From: Edaphochlamys debaryana
Taxonomy: Eukaryota; Chlorophyta; Chlorophyceae; Chlamydomonadales
DNA length: 64,000 nucleotides
Assembly (NCBI GenBank): GCA_016858145.1
Contig: JAEHOE010000078.1
Coordinates: 372,001 to 436,000, forward strand
Reading direction: 5' to 3'
Shown here: piece after piece, positions 20,966-31,937 of the stretch
Position numbering within the stretch: position 1 is the first letter of the stretch
Layout of the letters: each line of letters opens with the position of its first letter
Notes under the pieces: model-generated
What the model saw: only the letters and a program-made list of their open reading frames with translations
What the model was told of the DNA's origin: nothing
Databases searched by the model: none
Made by a program: the position numbers and the translations under genes

Positions 20966-23239
20966 ATGAATCCGGACTCAGAAGGCAGCACCGTCCTGGG
21001 ACTTTTGGACCGTTCCCACCTCACCCGATCCGACATTCAACGCATTCGCGGCCTCACTTCAGAACTCCTGCAGCTGTACAAGTCGGACAACATTATCCAC
21101 GTCCGAGACCTCATCACGCTGCACGACATTGACACCGTCCTCCTTCCCAGCATGAACTCGCTCAACAGTAATGGTCGTGAACACATCTTTGTGGAATACC
21201 TGAAGCTCCATGAAGCGGCTGGCAACATCGACCCCCGTCTCCACCTCCGTAACGCGCTCAAGATGGACGATCCCTTCTCCTACGCCAAAAGCGCCGCTTT
21301 GCGAGATACGGCCGCGTACCTGCGGTCACTGCGGGCCGTCGGTGGATCGGATGTGGACCTGGATTTCTACCAAGATCTTGCCCGTAAGGCGGGGTTTGAC
21401 GAGGCCATGCCTATCCAAGACGAGCTCATCGATGCCTTTGGCATGGATATGGCCAACGCAGCGGCCCTTGGCGCTGCCTTTCATGGTGACGGCTTCGCCT
21501 TCTGGCGTCTCCTCTCAATGGGTTACCCGGGCCTCACCCAACGGGCTGCCAAGTTGACAGCCTACATGGCGTCGCCTCGCTCCCTGGACCATGTCCTAGA
21601 GGAAGTGCAGTTTGCCGTGCCCACGGCCAATATCGCGCGCATTATGGCCGACCCCATGGCTCACCACGTCATGTTCGGGGCGCTGCGCTCCACCGTCGAG
21701 CCGCTTGAAAAGGCCGAGCACCTCCGCTCCTACGAGCAGTATCCACGACAGTACACAGGCATCTTCAGGACCCTCCTCTCAACGCAGCCCGCACTCGCAC
21801 CTCACGACTGGCAGCCCAAAGTGGACTTCGCGTGGTCGGTCCTGGAGAACGACAATGCCAATCTCGATGGCCTCGTCTCCCTGCTGCCGCCCGGCACGGT
21901 CCTCGATCCCCTCGCCCCCGACCCACTATTCCAGGCCTGCCCGCTGGCAATCCGGCTGTCATATCTCTTCAACAAAGGCGTTAGTGCCCAGGACATTATG
22001 TGGCAGGCGGTTGAGACGGGCCGCGCGGACGTGCTGACCTACACACAACGCCTTCTGCCCCACAATGCCACCATCCTCGACCTCGCCACCTGCCCCACGT
22101 ACCTGGAACTGGGCCCATCGTGCCTTCCCCTCCTCCAGCGGCTCAAGGGCGCCAACCGCCTGCAGTTTACCCCCGGACCCGCGCCCTACGACCCCGCCGT
22201 CCTGCACTTCTTTACAGCGCTCCTTGAGCACAAGCCAGAGCCTCTGAGTAGCCCTTTGGGATGCCTCCAATGGCTTCACACCACCCTGCCCGCCGAGGTA
22301 GCGCCGGCCTTCCTATCGTCCACCGTTGCATCCGCCGCTATCGCCGGCAGCGACGTGCCCGTCCTGAATTTCTTGGCAGGCCATGGGTGCAACTTCCACG
22401 ACTCCCAGCTGTGGAACATCGTTGGCTGGTGGGGCGCCAGTGGGTTGGCCACGTTCCTACAGAGGCGGAATGTCCCGTTCCCGGTACGTCTCCCCCAAAG
22501 GCTAGACTATATGCTTCCATTGACATACCCGTCCGTATTTGAGCCCTCCTTTCCTTTGTGTGTAGGGTGTCCTCCAACCCCTCCGCAAAGCTTGTGCACG
22601 TGGCAACCTGTACATCCTGCCACGACTGGGCACGGCAGCTGGCCCGGCGCTCCACAATACCGACGGCACCAAGCTCGTCGCCTACATCATCCGTCACAAG
22701 CCGGAGCACAAGGTGCCTGCCTAACTGAATGCCCTTGTCACGCTGGGCATCCAAGCTCCACGCGCCCGGCTCTACAGCCTTTGTGTCGACGTACGCTGTG
22801 TTGCTGCCATCCCACTCCTGCACTCCTTGGGCACCGCGGTCCCCACGGTGGGTGATCGTGCCGATATTGGGCGCTCATCCCTGTACACCCACCCTACTCC
22901 TCTACAGTCTACTGGGTGACCCTTACCCCCCTCCCTCTCTCCACCCATTGCATTCAGGCCAACGCCTACCTCTACGCAACCGCCATCGAGCAAGGGTGCT
23001 GGGGGGCACTGCAGCCCCTCCACGACGCCGGCGTTCCCTGGGGTTCCACTGGCTCGGAAGCCTATTTCACCGCTGTCGCCTTCAATGCCCTCAGCCAGTC
23101 CACATGTGTGGATCTTGTCGTGGAGATGCTGGGGCCTCACCCCCGCATTGGGCTGACCCCCGAACGGCGGGCAGCCATATTTCAGAACCCCGGCGGCACC
23201 CTTGCCCGCCTGCTCCTCCGAGTCAACCGCCGCCATTAG
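20966..23239 (+). CDS. Protein of unknown family, helical-repeat-like (648 aa)
   Basis: Exons 20966-22483, 22566-22712 and 22958-23239, all phase 0 (506 + 49 + 93 residues). The 1.5-kb first exon is unusually long for this window and uses less extreme GC in third positions than its neighbours. No signal peptide or membrane helix is obvious. The sequence is rich in Leu, Ala and Pro, with recurring helix-loop-helix-like units (LDLATCPTYLELGPSCLPLL; ATAIEQGCWGALQPLHDAGV) that resemble strongly diverged ankyrin repeats as found in many algal and large-DNA-virus proteins. I cannot assign it to a named family. It sits inside the segment that interrupts copy B and may be cargo of that segment. Possible poly(A) signals TGTAA follow at 23691 and 23706. 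Confidence 0.7.
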
Positions 23240-23267
23240 AGGGACCCATTAGGGGCCCACTGCACGG

Positions 23268-23410
23268 GTGGTGTGCATTGCTGCATGGGTTAGGTGTGGT
23301 ACAACCGACTATCACATGGCCATGTTTAGATAGATAGAATAGGTCTGCGCATTGCTGCATGGGCGATGATTATCACATGGGCCTGCTTAAATAGCGAGGG
23401 TAGGTCCTCT
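23268..23410. repeat. Imperfect tandem repeat, unit about 75 bp
   Basis: GCATTGCTGCATGGG and TATCACATGG(G/C)C followed by TTTAGATAG or TTAAATAG occur twice in the same order (from about 23275 and about 23347). AT-richer than the surroundings, downstream of the 648-aa gene. Confidence 0.55.
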
Positions 23411-23690
23411 ACATATAAGTGGGTTGTAGTGGGCTGCACGTGTTGGCTGCATACCCCGGGCCGCCATCTAGCATGGACGGTCCCCACCTGCATCGCATAA
23501 GGCCTTCCCGTTTTCCGCGAGCCTTTACAGTGCTGCTAGTGATTGTGTGGCGGGTTTTCGCTACGCAGAACATACCAAGGGCTGCGCGTGGGCGGGCTGT
23601 ACTGGTTGACGGATATACATTAGAAGGCCTGCTCAGCTTGGAGCAGGGGCATTGACTCCGTTGGTCATGTGGAAGACTCTGTCAAGCTCC

Positions 23691-23695
23691 TGTAA
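23691..23695 (+). terminator. Candidate TGTAA poly(A) signal
   Basis: TGTAA about 450 nt after the stop at 23239, with a second at 23706-23710. The distance makes assignment to that gene tentative. Confidence 0.35.
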
Positions 23696-23730
23696 CGGTC
23701 AACGCTGTAAGCCAGTGCGCTTGCCCCCCT

Positions 23731-23783
23731 TGACATCCGGAGGCTTTTGGGAATTGTGAGCTCCCAAAAGCCTCCGGATGTCA
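23731..23783. repeat. Perfect 22-bp inverted repeat (hairpin) with 9-nt loop
   Basis: Arm 23731-23752 is the exact reverse complement of arm 23762-23783; the loop is ATTGTGAGC. It lies near the right edge of the segment that interrupts copy B. Confidence 0.9.
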
Positions 23784-24039
23784 CGGGGAAGCCTGACTCG
23801 GCTTACATTCCCCCAGCCTTAGAAAGGCACGTCCCCGGGCGTAGCACCCGACCGTTTCCAGCCAAGCGCACCCCAGGGGACATCGCGCCACGCTTCAACC
23901 GTAGTTTATGTGGCAGCAAACTCTTGGGGAGGTATGCTCATAGATCGAAACGTCGACCTTAGTCTTGACGGGCGGTCCCATTACCATTGTGAGCTCCCCA
24001 AAGCCTCCGGATGTCACGGGGAAGCCTGACTCGGCTTAC
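23753..24039 (+). repeat. 54-bp direct repeat pair
   Basis: 23753-23806 and 23986-24039 are identical apart from one base (53/54). Both contain AGCCTCCGGATGTCACGGGG. The first copy overlaps the right arm of the hairpin. The second copy ends where sequence of the ankyrin half of copy B begins to be recognisable, so it may mark a boundary. Confidence 0.85.
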
Positions 24040-24197
24040 AAACGCTTCCTCCCCTTCCTGTCTCTACGTCCCCGCGGCCACATCCTCACACATAGCTTGC
24101 CCTCCCTGGAGCTGGCCTCCTGCGAAGCCCTGCAAACCCCCACTTCAAACCCCACTGCAAACCCCTTTATTCCCGCTGTGGCTTCCCCCCCTGGCAG

Positions 24198-27100
24198 GGC
24201 CAGCGCCCTCGTGCCCTGGTGTCAGCGATCCTGGCGGGGGAGGACGAAATCGCTGAGCTGATGTTGCGGCACGGGGCGGACCCGGACGCCCCCAACATGC
24301 GGGTGCGTGGATGGGGGCGAAAGGAGCGGGCAGCTGGAGATCCAGATGCAGATCCAGATCTAGGGGAGATCCAGGCTGGTGCGGGGGCAAGGGGAAGCAT
24401 CATGCAACTCTGGCCGGAACCCACGCGCCTCATGCAGTACGAGAAGGTGCAGGGGATTGCCCCTCCCTCCCTTTGGTACCGAAATAGCCCGCCCTTCCAC
24501 TCCCGCACCACCACACCACACCACACCACACCACACCACACCACACCACACCACACCACACCACACCACACAGGACGGCGACACCCCCCTGCTCATGGCC
24601 ATCCGAACGGGCAACGTGCGGGCGGTGCGGGCGCTACTGGCGGCTGGGGCCGACATCTACAAGTACAACAGAGTGAGCGCAGGCTCCGGCCTGAACGCCA
24701 TGCTGTGCCGTGCTGTGCCGTGCTGCGCTGTGCTGTGCTGTGCGGTGCTGCACTCACAGCGTGGCTGCGTTGTGGGCGGTGGCGTGTTGCGGGGGGCGGC
24801 TGGGCGCTTAGCAGCGGCCCCAGGGCCTGAGAGCCCGAGGGCCGCGACGTGCTGTGCTGTGCTCCGTCCAGTTGATTGCTTGACCTGCCGTCGTGCCCTG
24901 CTGACAGCTTCTCCACCTGCCATGCGTGCTGTGCGCTATGTCGCTCTGGTCCATGCTGTGCCCCGTGCTGTGCTGTGCTCCATCCCGGCCGCAGGTCGGC
25001 GAGACGCCCCTGTACCGCGCCGCAGCGTACGGGCACGCGGACATCGTCGCGGCCCTGATCGAGAGGGGCGCAAACCCCGACCTCCTCTACACGGTGCGTC
25101 CGCGCCTGCGCCTGCGTGCGCCCGCACGTGTGACCATGTCTTGGTGGCGGGTCTGACCAACCGCCCTCCTTAACCCTGATTTAACTTTGACCATGTCTTG
25201 CGCACGTGCGCACGTCCGTGCACGGACGCCTTCTTGGGGCCTTGCTGGCCTAGCTATTCGCCTGGCTGAAACCCTTGCAGAGGCCTGTCGTTCCTGCGGG
25301 CACGGAGCGCGGCGCGGAGGCGTCCTGGGGCTGGGCAATGACAAAGGGCAACGAGGCCTGCGTATATGGCTGCATCGCCCGTCGAACGGTCTCTCAGGTG
25401 CTTTGCTGTCCCATCCTGTACTGTACCGCACGCCCTGTACCCCTGCCCCGTGTGCAGTACTTCTCCCAGCGGAACGCCCTGCGCGTCGCCGCAAACTACG
25501 GCAGATCCGATGTCGTACGTGTACTGCTGGACGCCAAGGCCATGCACCACCCCGACGAGGTGCGTGCGCCGCCGGCCAGAGCCGTACAGAAACCTGGATC
25601 GTACGACAGTACGACACAATACCATCCCGGCCCCCTTCCCCTTGCCAGTTCGGGCGGGGGCCGCTCCACCTAGCCGCCGCCCGTGGGAACGACAACGTCG
25701 TACGGCAGCTCTCGGCGGCAGGAGCTGCGGTTGACGCGGCGGATGACGTAAGCGTCTGATCTCGGGGGGATGGAGGGGGAGGGAGTGGGGAAGAGCCGAC
25801 GGGGTGCGTAGGTGCAGTGGAATAGTGTGCTGGCTCTGCGCAGGAAGGCGCTCCCGCCGATCTGCTGACTAATTACCAGGTCCGAAGGTCGTGGCCCATC
25901 CCCGGAAGCGGTGTCCAGGCTTGCGGTCCGCCTCTCCACCCCACCCCACCCCTTACAGGCCCTCCACACGCCGCTCATGGTCGCCGCGGCCCACCACCCC
26001 GACCCCTGGCAGGCGGCGGTGGTGCGGGAGCTCATCGCCGCTGGGGCCAACGTGAACCTCCGGGACGCGGTGAGTCAGCTGGGCCCGGCCTTGGCCTGAC
26101 CTGGGCCTGGCGTGGACCCGAGCGGACCTGGTTTGGCCCGACCTGCTCAGCCCAACCGCCGCTTCCCGTGTGGGCCTCCCCGCTCGGGCCCACGCACCGC
26201 GCCCCGCCCGCCCAACGCCGCCCTCGCTCATGCATGCCCCCTCGCGTCCCTCCCCGCAGAGACCAACACGAGTGCGCTGGGCTGGGCGGTGCGGTTCAAC
26301 GCCAGCGCCGAGGTGGTGAGGGCGCTGGCCAAGGCAGGCGCGGACACGGAGGCACGCGACAAAGTGGGTGCGGATGGACCCGGGCTGGATTACGGCTTGT
26401 GCTGAGTGGTCATGCTAGCGGCTCGGCTCCCGCTGTGAAGCGGGCCCCACCTCACCAAGGCCCCACCCCGCTGGCCCCAACAAATACACAGGACGGCCTG
26501 TTGCCCGTGCACTGGGCCCTCGCGCTGCAGCTGGATGCGCTCACCAAGGTGCTGCTGCCGTACAGGCCCAAGGGCGCGGAGCCGCTCGGACAGGTGCGTG
26601 CGCCGTACTGCCGTACATGGTGTGCTCCGGCGGCTGGAACCTTCCTGAGGACTCAATCCTTTCGGCTTCCATGAGCGGTACGCAACGGCACGGTGTAAAC
26701 TTGTGCCCGCGCCCCCCTCACAGGCCGCCGAGGCAACGCTGCTGCGCGCTGTTCAGTCAGGGGACCTGGACTTGGCCGATTTGCTCATTGGCGCGGGCGC
26801 AGGGAAGAAGGCAGCAGACGAGGTGCGGTGCTGCGCCGCACGAGGCGGGGCAAGGCGGGGCCTACGCAGCGGCACAAGTAGTCCGTGCGTTGCGACATTG
26901 CGGCGGGTCAGATGCGGGCCGCCCTGGCCACGCATGTGCCGTACGTGTGCCGGCCACCCCACACCCCTCCTTCCTCTCCCCACCCACCCCCGCAGAAGGG
27001 CCTGACGCCGCTTCACCACGCCGCCAAGGCGGGGAGCATGCGGGCGGTGGGCATACTGATCGCCGGCGGCGCCTCGTTTGCCGCGACGGGTAAGGCACGT

Positions 27101-28589
27101 GGGAAGGGGCGGCCGCGGGCGTGCGTGCGGGCTGCGTGGGGCCTTGGCCCGAGGAGGCGGCACGCTGGGGATGCCGGGAGCCAGCCCCCGTGTGTTCGCG
27201 TGTGGTGGGGGGACAGGGAGGGGGTTCCGGTCTCTGAGCTCTCTGAGCAAGCGCTTTACAGTGAGCCCCCAACTGAGCTTACGGTGAACCCCGTCCGGCC
27301 CTGTGGCTGCCCAAGCAAGCTCGCATGCCTACCTGACGCTAACCAGTGACCACCACCCGCCACCACCACGCACCCACGGCCGCCCTTCCGACGTGCTTCC
27401 GCTCCACTCGCTCGCACGAGCAGCCCTAACACGCACGTGCTTGTCCACACCGCCACCCATTTCACCCCCACCCACCCCCATCCCACCGTTTCACCCCCAC
27501 CCCGCAGGACGGCTGGACGCCGCTGCACTACGCCGTCCAGGCCGACAGCGAGGGCACCATGCTGGTGGGGGGGGGGGCGGGGGAAGCGGGGGGCCCGTGT
27601 GTTATCTCCGGGTCATTCTGGTGGGGGGGCCATGGGGGCTGCCAGCGAGGGCGAGGTGGGGGGGGGGATAGCGGGGGAGCCTAGATAGCGCGGTGTCGAG
27701 TCCAGCGTATGCTTTGTTAGGGACGTGGGCGACAAGCGGGGCGCCCCCACGGGGGCGGAAAACGAGGGCTCAGCCCCCCACCCATCTGCTACGCGACCCA
27801 TTCCCCATGGTAACCGTGGGCGCAATAATCCAACCAACCAAAAATTGGAGAACGAAAACCGGAGATTTGTGGGGATGGGGGAGGCGGGGGTACGACTAGG
27901 ACCCAAGCTTACGGGACCCATGTACGGCGAGGCCTTGGGGGGAAGGGGCTGTAGGGGCTGTGGGCATACGAGGTTGTGCGGCGGCGGGCTGCGCTGCCGG
28001 GCTGCACTGCCGGTACTGAAGCATCCTTGCCCGCCCGTCCGCCTCCCGCAGTTGCTGGTGACTGCCGGGGCTTCGTGAGAAGCGAGGAACAAGGCGAGTG
28101 CATGTGGAGTGAGGGGCTGGGCTCTTCCATGTGCCATCCCCTGCCATCCCCCACGCACCTTTGACACTCCACAGCCCTCCGATTCGCGCCATTCCCTGCT
28201 ATCCCCACAGAAAGCACCTGCTAGCTTACCACCCTGCTGCCCCCTGCTATCCCTGCAGGCCGGCAAGGCGCCCCTGGAGCAGGGCACGCCCGACTTTGCC
28301 CAGCGCGTCGCCGTGATGCTCAGCAGCCGGCACCCAGAGGCCCGGCAAGAGGTGCGGTACCTGCAAGCCCGGGGCCACGAATGGCGCCTGAACGTAGAGG
28401 ACGTGGTGGATGGCGTGGGCCCGGATGGACCACGAGGACTGGCACTGGTGGGGGTTCCTGGCGCAGTCCATCGAAACGGCTCCTGGGTGGGACGAGGAGG
28501 GGGCGGGGGGTGGCTTCGACGATGACGATGACGACTGGGGAGGGGGTGGCGGCTGTGCGGCGTGCGGTGCGTGCGGCGAGGACTGGTAG
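24198..28589 (+). pseudogene. Ankyrin half of U-box/ANK copy B, decayed
   Basis: Thirteen exons align in order with copies A and C, starting near 24198, 24574, 24995, 25459, 25648, 25960, 26265, 26492, 26725, 26997, 27508, 28051 and 28259. Ankyrin modules read TPLLMAIRTGN, TPLYRAAAYGH, GPLHLAAARGN, TPLMVAAAHHP, TPLHHAAKAGS and so on. It has no U-box of its own; that half lies 6 kb upstream and is spliced elsewhere. Exon 12 (14 codons, as in copy A) has an in-frame TGA at 28076-28078. In the last exon the conserved CAACGACGEDW tail (TAG 28587) is in a different frame from the LNVEDVVDGV part, so there is a one-base insertion or two-base deletion near 28400-28430. GC donors follow the exons near 27095 and 28092. 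Exon 7 has an extra AG before ACC (26263). Confidence 0.75.
24509..24571 (+). repeat. CACCA pentamer repeat forming an intron 3' end
   Basis: About twelve CACCA units run directly into the acceptor CACAG|GACGGCGAC of the exon at 24574. The normal pyrimidine tract is replaced by this purine-interrupted repeat. Confidence 0.85.
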
Positions 28590-29221
28590 GTAGTGGGGCG
28601 TGGGCGCGGGAGTTAGGAATGCGGCGGATGCCTGTGGGTGCATGGGGGCTGCAGCAAATGCCCCGGCGCAGCGCACTGTATGGGCCGGGCGGTTGGGCTG
28701 ACCGCCGCGGCGGCGTCTCTTGTAGTGCGGGATAGCGCAGCGACAAGAGGATAGGTCCGGGCCAGGTTGCCGGATGCTGATCCCCTGGACGTCGCACAAC
28801 ATCTCTTTGTTTGCTCTGACTGGCTTGGGGCGTGTGGTACGCGGGTGCTCTTGAAGTATCATCCTAGCTGGGTGAGTGAAGCCGATGGGTACGATGGGTG
28901 CCGGCCACCAAGAGATTTGCAGGTTCACAAGCTGTATGCGGTGCATGACGCTGGAGGAGTATGCTCTAGTGCTAGACTGTTGTAGAGAGGGCCGTGTGAT
29001 GTGCCATCTGCGCATCATGGCAGAACGTCCAGCTGCCAGCTGGACGACAGACAGTGTCTGAAGGAAGGGAAATCAGTTAATTTGCTCGTCACCCCCACCG
29101 CCTCACCCCGCATGCCTCCGGCTAGTCCCCCCCCGACTGCCCCACACGGTCAAAGCCCGCGCTCTGGCGCGCTCCCGTCTCCCGCCCTTCCACCTCGGCG
29201 GCCTGCCTTAAGCGCAAGCGG
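28590..29221. other. Spacer between convergent genes
   Basis: Between the end of copy B (+) and the 3' end of SGNH copy D2 (-). No exon or RNA gene recognised. Confidence 0.5.
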
Positions 29222-30394
29222 CTATGTGCTCAGCGCCTCAGCCGCCGCCGCCTCGCTCGCCGCTTGCTGTGCCGTGTTGTTCTGACCATTGCTCGTCGCT
29301 ACATGCGATGTGGCGGCCGTGAGTCCCGTGACCCCGTGCTCGAACACTGCCCCTGGCACTTTGCCGCCCTCTTGGGAAATGCGCTCGAGGATGCCCGCGG
29401 CCGCCTGGTCCTCCGCTAACACCACGCCCGAGACCTGCGATGGGGCGGACAGGACGCCATGGGCCGGGGACGGAAGTCAGGGGGGCATGCATGTCGGGTC
29501 CAATGGGTTGCGAGGTGAGTCGAGTTGCGGTCGAGCGGCAACATAAAGCTCGGCAGCCTCATCGAAACACGTTGCCACGTTTCCCTTCCCACGCTCGGTC
29601 GGGGCTTGAGAGATGAAGTGGACTAGGTTGAAAACAACATCGCAAACTTGTCAAACCACCTCGCTCTTAGAGCTACATGGTAAGGCACCATATGAAACGG
29701 ATGCCTGCATTGCTTCTCGGGCTACTGGTGCGAGTTGGTGCGACAACTTTTACATGGATGAGTACGCGCGCGGCCAATAGATTGCCCCGCTTGTATCGAT
29801 GTGTAGGGTAAATGTAAGCATTGTGGCATCGCGGAACAAGCGTGAAGCGCATTCTTATGCCTGGCTCCATGACACCGCTCTGCATACGGGCTGCACGACA
29901 CCCCACACACACCCCAACCCATCCCACCTTGAACTTGTGCTCCCCGCTGCTGGTCTCTGGCAGCACCCGGATGGTGACCCGGCAGTCGGCGGAGGCGGAC
30001 ACCAGCATTGGAGCGATGTAGGTCTGGGGTGGGACGGAGGCAGGGGGGGACGAAGGCTCGGGGCCTGGGGTAGAAGACATCGTCGGGGCGTGGGGCCAAG
30101 AGCGTGATAGATCCTGCTTTCCAGGAATTCCAGCCACAGCTGCCGTGTACGCACACCTGTGACACTTGCGTGTTGTGGTGTCCGTCAACCGTCAGGGGCT
30201 CGCACGTGCAGTTGGACGAGCACCTGCGCATGCCCCATAGTCGCCATAGAGAGGGCGACGGCGGGGGTCAAGGGTTGTCTTGCTTGGGGCACCAAATGAT
30301 GAAGCGAGCTCCCCAGGCACGCACCTGAACTCTGCCTTGCCCATGTGCATGTGTAGGACTTGAGGTGGTGGAAGTAGACCTGCGTGGTGTTGGG

Positions 30395-30783
30395 CGCAGT
30401 CCTCGGTGTTTACAATGAAGGACCCCCCTGGGGTCACAGCGCTGAACGCTGGGGCCAAGCGACCCACCTCACGGGCTTGCCCCCTGCAAGCCAGAACGCA
30501 AGTCCCTGTCATAACTTGCACTGACCACACTCAGGTCCCACCTTAGTCCTTGGCACGCAATAACCATGCTCAACTTGGATCGATGGCCCCTCCTCGGCCG
30601 CGCCTCCTACCAGTAGCCGTTCACCGTTCATCATGTGCTCACACTGTTGGCCGTACACCTCTCGATCCTGGCTCTCCCGACCCCACATTCACTCCCACTC
30701 TGCGGCTCCCTCCCATTTGTTATGCGCTGCAGAGGACTATGTCCCCTTTCCGCAAGGTGCACATCCCATCAAACGCCACGCAG
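30395..30783 (-). mobile_element. 379-bp insertion flanked by 5-bp direct repeats in exon 13 of D2
   Basis: D1 reads GTTGGGCGCAGGCCCGGCC (plus strand) without a break; D2 reads GTTGGG-CGCAG, then 379 bp (30400-30778), then CGCAG-GCCCGGCC. The duplicated CGCAG looks like a target-site duplication. No inverted termini or coding sequence were found, so this would be a non-autonomous element. On the gene strand it could be read as an intron from C|GTGGCG to CCGAG|GAC, which would restore frame with six extra nucleotides. Confidence 0.65.
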
Positions 30784-31937
30784 GCCCGGCCCCCGCCGCC
30801 GCCCGCCGCCGCGTGTCCAGCCGTACGACCAGCTCCGCCCCCGGCTCCCGGGCCACGAAACCCCACTTGCCCCGGTCCTCGTCCTGCACGTTCGTACGGC
30901 ATGCAGGGTTGTACGGCAGGCAACGACTCCTGCTACACGTGCAGAGACCACATGGACTTGCCGTGAAGTTGAAGCCTGTCGCGCTTAGCACCATGCCTTG
31001 AAAGGACGGGCCCACAGCACACATGGTGATGCGGGGGCCTCGTTACCTGCAGGCAAGGGGGGCCGGGCAGGAGGACTGCATCGCGCCGCAGGACCGTCAT
31101 CCAGCACCCAGCACGGCAGCACCCAGCACGGCATTGCGGCCCCATGACACGCACGCACGCACCCTCGTACATGCATGGGAGGCCGCAGCGGGCGGCTGTG
31201 CAGTGCTGCCACCTCCGCCGCATCAAGTGGGTTGAGGAACAGGTCCATCGCAGTCTCCTGCGCGGACGAGGGAATGGGGGCTGCATGCCTCCGCTGACCA
31301 ACACCCCCGCAGTCACCAGCCCGCTAGCATTGCGGGCTGTTGGGGCCGACCCAGATCACAAGATTCAAGCAACGGCGCCCTGCCCAACACGCTGAACCCT
31401 ATCTAGGGCCCTTATCTAGGCCCTTATCTTACTAACTCGATTATCAACCCCTGCACACTTCCATCCCAACCACGCCCCAACCACCTGCATGAGAAAGACT
31501 GCCAGATCCGCCATCATGCGGTGCCCCGCATCCCCCGGGTGAAAATCCGTGAAGAGGTCTTGCCATCGGAAGCCGTCGCGCTGCTCCACCTCTGCTAGCT
31601 CGTACAGTGCGGTGCGGAGCGACAGAGCTTGAACGTCGTAGTAATGCGACAGGGAGGCTGCGAAACGGAAGGGACGGGCCACGAGCGAGGTTGACAGGCT
31701 TGGGACCATGAGGATCCGCGCCAGACACTAGAATCTGGGGCCAGCGGTCCTGCGCACCTCAGCAGTCAGCACAGTGGAGAGGCAACCACTTTCCACAGGT
31801 AGTAGACAAACTGCAGACTCACTCTCAAGGTCCTCCATTGTCAAATAAAAAGACCTCTTCGGCGACGTCGGATTGGCAATCTCCGCATATGGCACCTGCG
31901 GGAGGGAAGGGGGCGGGCATGGGTTAGGAACGAACTC

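Larger units (their letters stand above)
18066..24040. mobile_element. Foreign-looking ~6-kb segment interrupting U-box/ANK copy B
   Basis: Homology to copies A and C ends at about 18066, inside the membrane-segment exon, and resumes at the ankyrin exon at 24198. In copies A and C these points are about 1.5 kb apart and bracket four exons that copy B lacks. The segment holds the CxxC/Ala-rich gene, a 648-aa unknown gene, short palindromes, and a hairpin with a 54-bp direct repeat close to its right edge. No transposase, reverse transcriptase or terminal repeat was identified. 'Mobile' is therefore inference; a rearrangement that joined unrelated DNA would look the same. Confidence 0.45.

Noticed and set aside
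24509..24571. CRISPR-like array impression from CACCA repeats
   Set aside because: Pentamer microsatellite without spacers, inside an intron of a eukaryotic gene.
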